A stretch of DNA of 9,839 nucleotides from Candidatus Roizmanbacteria bacterium RIFCSPHIGHO2_01_FULL_39_8 (GTDB lineage Bacteria > Patescibacteriota > Microgenomatia > UBA1406 > GWC2-37-13), in NCBI GenBank assembly GCA_001789355.1, contig MFZI01000020.1, positions 1-9,839 of the forward strand, read 5' to 3'. How positions within the stretch are numbered: the first letter of the stretch is position 1; every line of letters begins with the position of its first letter. Below the pieces are notes generated by a model. That model worked only from the letters and a program-made list of their open reading frames with translations. It was not told the DNA's origin and made no database searches. The position numbers and the translations under genes were made by a program. Positions 1-5,062 of this stretch are shown one piece after another.

Positions 1-228
1 GGTCCCATTGAACAAATCACGTATCGATTGATCCGCGCATTCTCCTGCACAGTACCATTTCGAGTTATCATCAGGATTGGGACACGAGGTAGCCTCTAAG
101 GCTTTAGAGGTGATCGTCTGTTTATTTCTTTGGAGAAGCGCAGTCGAAATAACGGTAGAAACTCCGATCACCACAAGCGAGATTACCATCAAAGCAGTCA
201 TTATTTCGCCTTTTTTATACTTCTTCAT
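1..228 (-). CDS. Prepilin-like or N-terminally membrane-anchored small protein (3' part outside window)
   Basis: The reading frame opens with ATG at 228 and stays open to the window edge, so 76 N-terminal residues are visible and the C terminus is missing. The protein starts MKKYKKGEIMTALMV, a short basic stretch followed by about 20 hydrophobic residues (roughly 9-30). After that comes a polar part with four cysteines at 49, 60, 64 and upstream of DQSIRDLF. A positively charged tip, KKG followed by E, and a hydrophobic helix resemble the start of type IV prepilins, but the glutamate usually found at mature position 5 is not there, so a plain signal anchor is equally possible. Similar 'KKGEI' anchors are, from memory, frequent in Microgenomates genomes. 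The gene is divergent from the large secreted-protein gene, with 64 bp between the two starts, so both may share a regulatory region. No Shine-Dalgarno sequence precedes the ATG. Function is unknown. Confidence 0.7.
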   Translation of the reverse strand, partial: MKKYKKGEIMTALMVISLVVIGVSTVISTALLQRNKQTITSKALEATSCPNPDDNSKWYCAGECADQSIRDLFNGT

Positions 229-246
229 TTGATAATTTAAATTGGT

Positions 247-282
247 TTGGAAATTGAAAATTCTTACTACTATATATAGTAT
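247..282 (+). promoter_or_regulatory. Candidate promoter of the large secreted-protein gene
   Basis: TTGAAA at 254-259 and TAGTAT at 277-282 are separated by 17 bp and lie just ahead of the ATG at 293, giving a leader of only a few nucleotides. An alternative reading is TTGGAA at 247-252 with TATATA at 271-276 (18-bp spacer). The area is very AT-rich, so chance matches are likely. No Shine-Dalgarno sequence follows, which fits a leaderless or near-leaderless transcript. Confidence 0.3.
268..281. promoter_or_regulatory. 14-bp perfect palindrome in the divergent intergenic region
   Basis: TACTATATATAGTA is self-complementary over all 14 bases. It lies between the divergent starts at 228 and 293 and overlaps the candidate -10 of the secreted-protein gene, a sensible place for an operator. 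The same TACTAC and AGTATTATT elements recur in the dyad downstream of that gene (3918-3934). AT-rich sequence makes such palindromes cheap, so the functional call is weak. Confidence 0.3.
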
Positions 283-292
283 TATTATAATA

Positions 293-3200
293 ATGTTTAA
301 GAAAGTCAAAGCATTAAAGGATTTTGTCAGTGATTTTTTAGGAAGAAAGACCTCACACCATATTAAAATAGCCCTTACCCTCATGCTTTCTTTCTTTATT
401 ACATCATTTTCTTCCCAAACCCTTTTCTTTTCTAACACTCCACGGATTGATAGTTATAAATTGGCCTCAGCGGTAAAACAACTCGGCTCTCTCCTGACAG
501 GAAGCTTCCTTGCCGAATCTGCTCCCACAGACTCCACCTGTGTAACCTCAACTAATATAGATGCAGCAGGATCGTATAAATTCTGCGCTGAGTCACCTGA
601 GCTTGCGCAAGGAATCACCATCGCAAGTCCAGACGTCTCACTCTACTGCGAAGATAAAATAATTAGCGGTAGCAAAGCCCCAGATAGTATCGGTATCACC
701 ATCAACCAAAGCAACGTATCTATCTTCGATTGTAACGTGAACGGATTTTTCATCGGGCTACTGGCTCAGAACGTAAACAATATAACTGTTAAAGGCGGGA
801 ACTATTCCGATAATTCATACGGCTCAGAAGTAGCAAGAGATAAGGGGAGTCAAAGTGATTTGAAAGAAAACCTTGGCAGACAGAATCAAAAAACAGGAGC
901 AGGTGTTTTTTTTGAGCAAGTTTCGGATTCACACATAATAGATGTCGAGGCAAATGCATCTGTCGCCGGCCTTATTCTCTCAAACAGCAGTCGCATAGAA
1001 GTGGGCGGAGGAAACTTTTCTGACAATTCAGGCTGGGGAATCAAACTCGCAAGAAGTAGTAACAATACGATAACCGGCGTCAGCGCAAACAATAACTATC
1101 GCTGGTGCATCGATGGGGATGGAAAGCCGGGGGCAGGGTGTGAAACAGCTGGAATTCTTCTTGTTGATAATTCCGACTACAATACGATTCAGGATAGTAC
1201 GTTTAATAATAACGGTGACGGATTCTATATCAATGGCTGCTCCGGTCATACTCCAAGTAGCAACAATAAAATCCTACGAAATACGGCGAACGGCTCTCAA
1301 TACGGAAATGCCTTCGAGGCTACGTTTTCCTCGCTCAATACCTTTGAAGGGAACTCGACCTCAGACAGTCGATTTGGCTATTGGCTGGGCTATTCCAATA
1401 ATACGATCGTCAAAAATAATTATGCCAAAGCCAATCTCGGCGGTATAAATATAGCCAATAGCAGTTGTAATCTGGTTGAGAATAACACCTCGATCAGCGG
1501 CGATGAGTCTCATAACAAGGTGTGGTTAGATTTGCAAAAACCCATCTGCCAAGAGAGATCCGAATTGATCGTGCAAAAATGCGAAAATACAAAACTTGTA
1601 TCAAATAATCAAGAGCTTAACTCACAATCATGCGGCCTCGTCTCTACTCTTCCCGCATCATGTATCATCAAAAGTGATGGAGGCGACATCGTTCCCACCG
1701 AATCTCCCACCTGTTCTGATCCAACCGGTGCAGAATCATATAACGGTATTCTTGTCCTAGGGCCTCATGCGACAAACCACAGAGATGCTGGAAACTTGGT
1801 CCAAACGAGAAAGTTCTATAACTGCGACAACGCCGCAAGTAGCGAAGTCAAGTCGTCGTTCATACCCTATACGGTGATCTATGACCTTTTCTTTCTGAAA
1901 GGCGATGTCAATGCAATCAAACAAAACCTGGAGGATCTGAAAAAATACGGACTCTATCCTGTCATTCGTGTTGCCTCTTATACAAATGGTGCGGGGGTGT
2001 GGATTAAAGTAGGTCCGAGTGACGCTCGTATCATGGGACAGAATCTAGCAGCTGCTCTCAATCAAGTCAGTGGCTTTCCGAAAAGACCCATCGTTCTCTT
2101 TGGGAACGAAGTCAACCTGCATGCCGAGTGGGAAGGGCAAACGAATCCTGAAGAATTTACCCAGTCACTCGCTGCATTTATGGATGGGATGGGAAGCGGG
2201 AATTTTGACATTTACTATCCTGCTCTCTCATATGGAGCAGATGGAAACAATGGACTGCGGCCCGCAGATTTTCTTTCGCGATCATTCGGGAGTCAAGCTT
2301 TGGCGGGAAAAAAACTCGTAGGTGTAGGACTCAATATCTATGGAGCAGATAATGGAAGTATTCAATCCCAATTTGGCACACAAACCGGTGCTTTTTCCAC
2401 ATACGGAAGTTATTTCAATCAACCTCTCGCTGCAATCATTACCGAGATGGGGCCGACAGACGATCGCGGAGTAGTAGCGGATTGTTCATCGGAGGGCCCG
2501 TGGCCTGGTGCCGCAGTCAACGTGATCAACGGATATAAGAATGCACCTTCAGGTTCGCTCGCAACGATGACATGCTTCACAAATGACAGTCCCTTAACTG
2601 TAATACATTTTGATGATACTCCACCACGACTGATTGCTTTTGGAACAAATTATCCTACCCAACCTCCACAAGTCACCACCACCGGGCAGCCGACAACTCC
2701 TCTGGGACAACCAACTAATACTCCTGCTCCTACCCAACCTGGAGGAGCTACCTCTACTCCTCCTTCAAACCAGAGCGGAACGGTCACGATTGTTCTTCAC
2801 AAAGATTCTCTTGATGGGCCTGTCTGGAATGAACAAACAAAAGCAGAAGTCTATATCGAAGGCCCGGCCCAAGCCGGAAGGACTCGCTTTGGAGAGCTTT
2901 TATATGCTTTGGGAAGCGCCGGAACTAACTGTAAATCTCGAGGTGGCTTTCCGTATGATTGTCCATCGGCAGGAACCGTAGTCTGGAAAGGGGCCGACGG
3001 GAAATCAGGGACATCTCCCGGAAGCTATAAAGCGATTCTCTTTCCACCCCAGGGGTGGAATGCGATATTAGAAACAACCAGCGGAACCTTAAATTCCGGA
3101 GGATCTCTCACTTTGAATCTAGTCATTTCGAATAAAAATCTACCTACGATTCCTCCTCCGACTCAAGGTCCGACTCCGACCGGTGGTGGGGGTGGAAATC

Positions 3201-3889
3201 TTTCATGTCCTACCACATCAAGCCAAGCTTACACTAGTATGCGGGTCAATGCGAACGACCCAAATAGGATTCAGCGTCCGGTTGAATCATCGCCTGATGT
3301 AAATTTGAGAAAAAGAGGGTGGGTGGAGGTTGATGAGAGCAAAGAGCTTCAGAGCCGGAATGGAAATAATGACGGATTGGATCCTCTTATGCCTCCACAA
3401 ATTAGTTCACTGTATAACGGACCTATTCCCTCAATTATCAAGACGTATCGAATCTATGAGTGGGACTTTCAGAATAATAAAAGCCTTGCTCCTCAAACGG
3501 CTTCTCCCAAATTTAAAGTACATATGATCGGACTTGCCGCAAATTCCGGCCAACAACTCTACGGGCTAAAAGCCGGAAGAAGTATCGGTGACGGAAAAGT
3601 ATTCCAGGTTTTGTACGCGACGAAAAATGATATCCTTTTTACCCACAGCGGCGGAAGTGATAACCTGGAGGATGGTTACCTCTATTATTTTATTGACATA
3701 TGTGTAGACCCGAATCTTCTGGCAAGATATCAAAGCGACAATAGCGGCGGAAGACAGCAGCTTCCCGTGATAGCAACAGGACAAATATTTGGAACTGCAA
3801 CGAGTAGCGATCCGAAAGTAGTGTATCGGGACAGTGGGTCATTCGTTGATCCCCGTGCCAAAGAAGACCTTTGGTTTTATCCTCAGTAA
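293..3889 (+). CDS. Large secreted beta-helix / glycoside-hydrolase-like surface protein
   Basis: A 1198-residue exported protein. The ATG at 293 (MFKKVKALKD) is preferred over the upstream TTG at 242 because it gives a normal basic N terminus followed by a hydrophobic signal segment (about residues 26-50). Domains in order: roughly 85-445, repeated short rungs rich in Asn, Gly, Ser and Ile (for example NSSRIEVGGGNFSDNSGWG and NNTITGVSANNN), typical of right-handed parallel beta-helices of the NosD/PbH1 type; roughly 483-770, a TIM-barrel-like domain with VLFGNEVN (acid/base Glu606) and IITEMGP (nucleophile Glu718), the arrangement of clan GH-A retaining glycosidases; 788-828, a Pro/Thr linker; 829-950, a beta-rich domain; 951-969, a second linker; 970-1198, a C-terminal domain with CVDPNLLARYQ and RDSGSFVDPR that I recall from other CPR surface proteins. 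There is no LPXTG or C-terminal membrane helix. It probably binds or trims polysaccharide at the cell surface; the substrate is unknown. Confidence 0.8.
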   Translation: MFKKVKALKDFVSDFLGRKTSHHIKIALTLMLSFFITSFSSQTLFFSNTPRIDSYKLASAVKQLGSLLTGSFLAESAPTDSTCVTSTNIDAAGSYKFCAESPELAQGITIASPDVSLYCEDKIISGSKAPDSIGITINQSNVSIFDCNVNGFFIGLLAQNVNNITVKGGNYSDNSYGSEVARDKGSQSDLKENLGRQNQKTGAGVFFEQVSDSHIIDVEANASVAGLILSNSSRIEVGGGNFSDNSGWGIKLARSSNNTITGVSANNNYRWCIDGDGKPGAGCETAGILLVDNSDYNTIQDSTFNNNGDGFYINGCSGHTPSSNNKILRNTANGSQYGNAFEATFSSLNTFEGNSTSDSRFGYWLGYSNNTIVKNNYAKANLGGINIANSSCNLVENNTSISGDESHNKVWLDLQKPICQERSELIVQKCENTKLVSNNQELNSQSCGLVSTLPASCIIKSDGGDIVPTESPTCSDPTGAESYNGILVLGPHATNHRDAGNLVQTRKFYNCDNAASSEVKSSFIPYTVIYDLFFLKGDVNAIKQNLEDLKKYGLYPVIRVASYTNGAGVWIKVGPSDARIMGQNLAAALNQVSGFPKRPIVLFGNEVNLHAEWEGQTNPEEFTQSLAAFMDGMGSGNFDIYYPALSYGADGNNGLRPADFLSRSFGSQALAGKKLVGVGLNIYGADNGSIQSQFGTQTGAFSTYGSYFNQPLAAIITEMGPTDDRGVVADCSSEGPWPGAAVNVINGYKNAPSGSLATMTCFTNDSPLTVIHFDDTPPRLIAFGTNYPTQPPQVTTTGQPTTPLGQPTNTPAPTQPGGATSTPPSNQSGTVTIVLHKDSLDGPVWNEQTKAEVYIEGPAQAGRTRFGELLYALGSAGTNCKSRGGFPYDCPSAGTVVWKGADGKSGTSPGSYKAILFPPQGWNAILETTSGTLNSGGSLTLNLVISNKNLPTIPPPTQGPTPTGGGGGNLSCPTTSSQAYTSMRVNANDPNRIQRPVESSPDVNLRKRGWVEVDESKELQSRNGNNDGLDPLMPPQISSLYNGPIPSIIKTYRIYEWDFQNNKSLAPQTASPKFKVHMIGLAANSGQQLYGLKAGRSIGDGKVFQVLYATKNDILFTHSGGSDNLEDGYLYYFIDICVDPNLLARYQSDNSGGRQQLPVIATGQIFGTATSSDPKVVYRDSGSFVDPRAKEDLWFYPQ

Positions 3890-3892
3890 AGG

Positions 3893-3926
3893 AAATACTA
3901 CAAATAAACAAATGATAAATACTACA
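3893..3926. repeat. Direct repeat of AAATACTACA downstream of the secreted-protein gene
   Basis: AAATACTACA occurs at 3893-3902 and again at 3917-3926, 24 bp apart. The second copy forms the left arm of the palindrome at 3918-3934. It directly follows the TAA of the secreted-protein gene and could be part of an operator or simply AT-rich repetition. Confidence 0.4.
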
Positions 3927-3934
3927 GTAGTATT
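3918..3934. promoter_or_regulatory. 17-bp inverted repeat between the secreted-protein gene and the helix-turn-helix gene
   Basis: AATACTAC-A-GTAGTATT is a perfect inverted repeat with one central base, followed by ATTTTAG. As RNA it would fold only with a six-pair AT-rich stem and a five-base loop, a poor terminator. As DNA it sits immediately upstream of the -35 region of the next gene and could be a protein binding site. It resembles the dyad at 268-281, ahead of the secreted-protein gene. Confidence 0.4.
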
Positions 3935-3939
3935 ATTTT

Positions 3940-3953
3940 AGTTGTTGACAACT
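3940..3953. promoter_or_regulatory. Operator-like dyad AGTTGT-TG-ACAACT over the -35 box
   Basis: Two perfect 6-bp arms separated by TG overlap the TTGACA -35 element at 3945-3950. The same hexamers form the outer arms of the 30-bp palindrome at 4202-4231, there in the opposite order (ACAACT outside left, AGTTGT outside right). That sharing suggests one regulator recognises both, with autoregulation of the downstream helix-turn-helix gene the simplest reading. Confidence 0.5.
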
Positions 3954-3973
3954 GCTATTTTTAATTTTATAAT
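3945..3973 (+). promoter_or_regulatory. Perfect consensus sigma-70-type promoter of the helix-turn-helix gene
   Basis: TTGACA at 3945-3950 and TATAAT at 3968-3973 are both exact consensus hexamers with the ideal 17-bp spacer. Counting seven bases past the -10 puts transcription start at about 3980-3981, on the A of the ATG chosen for the gene. The mRNA is therefore predicted to be leaderless. The dyad at 3940-3953 covers the -35, so a bound repressor would block polymerase. Confidence 0.85.
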
Positions 3974-3980
3974 GCATACC

Positions 3981-4199
3981 ATGTCTTTGAAAAACAAACT
4001 CTCACCAAGAGTATCACTTGCAGACTTACCCGATCTTCTTACCATTCGAGAGGTTGCCAGTCTTCTTCGCGTTTCTCCCCTCACGATAAAACGCTGGGGA
4101 AAAAAAGGAAAGCTTCCCGCAATACGAATCAACTCCCGCGGCGACAGAAGGTACAAAAAAGGTGTCGTCCAAAAACTTCTTGGCGTCGAAAATGACTAG
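3981..4199 (+). CDS. Small excisionase/MerR-type helix-turn-helix DNA-binding protein
   Basis: A 72-residue protein that is almost entirely one DNA-binding domain. Residues 19-42 (DLLTIREVASLL... SPLTIKRW) form the helix-turn-helix; GKKGKLPAIRI, NSRGD and RRYKKG (40-61) form the wing that contacts DNA; a final helix VVQKLLG follows. This is the pattern of the excisionase/BldC/HTH_17 group and of the N-terminal domain of IS607-type recombinases, but no recombinase domain follows. Upstream in-frame starts at 3942 (TTG) and 3972 (ATG) are rejected because they lie at or before the -10, so ATG 3981 is the first usable start. The gene ends two bases before the first 30-bp palindromic site and converges with the PaaX-like gene. 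A decayed copy of its 3' end lies at about 4983-5057. It is probably a transcription factor acting on the sites around it; a recombination-directionality role is the alternative. Confidence 0.85.
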   Translation: MSLKNKLSPRVSLADLPDLLTIREVASLLRVSPLTIKRWGKKGKLPAIRINSRGDRRYKKGVVQKLLGVEND

Positions 4200-4201
4200 T
4201 C

Positions 4202-4231
4202 ACAACTCTTGTACGATCGTACATAAGTTGT
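4202..4231. promoter_or_regulatory. 30-bp palindromic site 1 (ACGATCGT family)
   Basis: ACAACT-CTT-GTACGATCGTAC-ATA-AGTTGT: a perfect 12-bp central palindrome and perfect 6-bp outer arms at equal distance. It fills the gap between the 3' ends of the convergent helix-turn-helix and PaaX-like genes. It is the most symmetric of the three copies; the other two each match it at 23 of 30 positions by hand alignment. No run of T follows on either strand, so it is not a conventional terminator. Confidence 0.75.
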
Positions 4232-4232
4232 A

Positions 4233-4868
4233 TCAAGAAAGTTGGAAGAAAATCTTGGCTTGTTTTTCGTCTTCAATTCTATCTGCGATAATATATTTCA
4301 TATATTTTGCGCTTTCTACTATTTTTTTAATCAGTTTGATCTCGTCTTCACACTCATAAGGAAATAAATAGACGCTTTTTTGGTATTGATAGAAACCGAT
4401 CTTTCGTAATAACCTTCGTAAATAATCCCTTTTATTTCGCTGAATCTCGGGTACGTCGAAAAGTACCATAAACCACTTTCCATCCCACTTCTTTTTCCTC
4501 TTTTTAAAATCTAGAATTCCCTTCAAAGAATATTGCAGAATCTGTTGATTCCAGGCTTTTAGATGAACATAAGCGGTGCCATCTCTCTCCTCTATATAAA
4601 TAATCTCTTTCTTTTCTAAGGCTTGTATTGTCCTTTTGATTTTCGCATTTGGAACTTTTTCTCCTTTTATCTCCTGAATTAATTTAATGATAGAACCTAA
4701 TACAATCGGAAAATTGGGAGTAAGAAGAATGCTTCCTCCCAAAACTACGCTTATTCCTAACGCAGCAAAAAGGAGATCTTTTATTTCCCACTGTTTAAAC
4801 GCAACCTCTTTATTTTTCGTTTCTTCTCGATCGCTCCGTTTAGGTTTTATTTTACTCTTTTCGATCAT
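4233..4868 (-). CDS. PaaX-like transcriptional regulator with Cas2-like C-terminal domain
   Basis: A 211-residue protein from ATG 4868. A longer version from TTG 4904 would put its first codons inside 30-bp site 2 and is less likely. Residues 1-29 are charged; 30-50 are hydrophobic (DLLFAALGISVVLGGSILL); 51-110 form a winged-helix-like region (KIKRTIQALEKKEIIYIEE, then AYVHLKA); 127-211 form a ferredoxin-like Cas2/PaaX C-terminal domain with KWDGKWFMVLFDVPE, GFYQYQKSVYLFPYEC and a closing IEDEKQAKIFFQL. CPR genomes commonly carry this architecture, annotated as PaaX-family regulator or Cas2-like protein. No cas genes or CRISPR array accompany it, so a regulator is the better call. In PaaX proteins the winged helix binds DNA and the C-terminal domain mediates dimers; whether Asp138 is catalytic here is unknown. 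The TGA stop lies two bases from site 1. Confidence 0.82.
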   Translation of the reverse strand: MIEKSKIKPKRSDREETKNKEVAFKQWEIKDLLFAALGISVVLGGSILLTPNFPIVLGSIIKLIQEIKGEKVPNAKIKRTIQALEKKEIIYIEERDGTAYVHLKAWNQQILQYSLKGILDFKKRKKKWDGKWFMVLFDVPEIQRNKRDYLRRLLRKIGFYQYQKSVYLFPYECEDEIKLIKKIVESAKYMKYIIADRIEDEKQAKIFFQLS

Positions 4869-4875
4869 AAGTAAA

Positions 4876-4904
4876 GCTTTACATCTTTTGTACGATCGTT
4901 TCAA
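4876..4904 (-). promoter_or_regulatory. Candidate leaderless promoter of the PaaX-like gene
   Basis: Reading the minus strand, TTGAAA (4904-4899) and TAAAGC (4881-4876) are 17 bp apart, and seven bases separate the -10 from ATG 4868. This is exactly the geometry of the strong promoter at 3945-3973. The -35 is a good match (5/6) and the -10 poor (3/6). Site 2 covers the -35 and the spacer, so occupancy would repress. The competing candidate lies at 4919-4947. Confidence 0.35.
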
Positions 4905-4910
4905 TGTTGT
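4881..4910. promoter_or_regulatory. 30-bp palindromic site 2 (ACGATCGT family), upstream of the PaaX-like gene
   Basis: ACATCTTTT, then GTACGATCGT, then TTCAATGTTGT. It aligns without gaps to site 1 with 23 of 30 identities, keeping the ACGATCGT core and the right GTTGT arm. It ends 12 bp before ATG 4868 of the PaaX-like gene and starts exactly 60 bp from the start of site 3. It is placed where an autoregulatory operator would be. Confidence 0.65.
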
Positions 4911-4914
4911 AAAT

Positions 4915-4930
4915 CACATTTATAAATGTG
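4915..4930. promoter_or_regulatory. 16-bp perfect palindrome CACATTTATAAATGTG
   Basis: The 16 bases are fully self-complementary and lie midway between 30-bp sites 2 and 3. It contains TATAAA on both strands, so it may serve as a -10 region, an additional operator, or both. Confidence 0.5.
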
Positions 4931-4947
4931 TGGAAGATATATAACAT
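4919..4947 (-). promoter_or_regulatory. Alternative promoter of the PaaX-like gene
   Basis: On the minus strand a good -10, TATAAA (4924-4919), is preceded at 17 bp by a weak -35, ATGTTA (4947-4942). Transcription would start near 4912 and give a 44-nt leader containing site 2, while site 3 would overlap the -35. Two operators bracketing a promoter would be a normal repression layout. Confidence 0.3.
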
Positions 4948-4970
4948 GTGCACGATCGTATATAAGTTGC
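4941..4970. promoter_or_regulatory. 30-bp palindromic site 3 (ACGATCGT family)
   Basis: ATAACATGT, then GCACGATCGT, then ATATAAGTTGC. It aligns without gaps to site 1 with 23 of 30 identities, including an almost unbroken ACGATCGTA-y-ATAAGTTG-y right half. It has the same orientation as sites 1 and 2 and is followed within about 15 bp by the decayed helix-turn-helix fragment. Confidence 0.65.
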
Positions 4971-4982
4971 TTGTTAGGGATC

Positions 4983-5057
4983 GAAACGGAGAATTATCAT
5001 CATCGAAGATGCAAAATAGCCGTAGTCCAAAAACTCCTCGGGGTAGATGATGAGTAA
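4983..5057 (+). pseudogene. Decayed 3' end of a second helix-turn-helix gene
   Basis: In frame with the TAA at 5055-5057 the sequence reads RRCKIAVVQKLLGVDDE, which lines up without a gap against RRYKKGVVQKLLGVEND at the C terminus of the intact gene at 3981-4199. The nucleotides also match closely (GTCCAAAAACT shared exactly). Upstream of that, similarity fades (ENYHH against NSRGD), and the helix-turn-helix itself is gone. An ATG at 4926 opens a 43-residue frame ending here, MCGRYITCARSYI and onward, but it runs through site 3 and has no domain of its own, so a degraded fragment is the better call. Its stop is 6 bp from the end of the convergent 978-residue protein gene. Confidence 0.65.
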
Positions 5058-5062
5058 TGTCT

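Noticed and set aside
242..292. TTG start at 242 for the secreted protein
   Set aside because: The 17 added residues come from the AT-rich promoter and palindrome region; ATG 293 gives a standard signal sequence.
3981..4199. IS607-type transposase
   Set aside because: Only the MerR-like DNA-binding domain is present; there is no serine recombinase domain in any frame downstream.
4202..4231. Bidirectional Rho-independent terminator between the convergent genes
   Set aside because: The dyad is strong, but no T-run follows on either strand, and similar copies occur upstream of the gene.
4233..4235. TGA read as glycine, as in Gracilibacteria
   Set aside because: TGA ends the PaaX-like protein right after its expected closing motif, and reading through would run into the palindromic site.
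4869..4904. TTG start at 4904 for the PaaX-like protein
   Set aside because: The extra 12 codons are largely made of the 30-bp site sequence, and an ATG with a suitably spaced promoter follows at 4868.
4202..4970. CRISPR array next to a Cas2-like gene
   Set aside because: Only three copies with 649- and 30-bp gaps, each palindromic and sited at gene ends or promoters; no other cas gene. The protein has an added winged-helix region, as in PaaX regulators.
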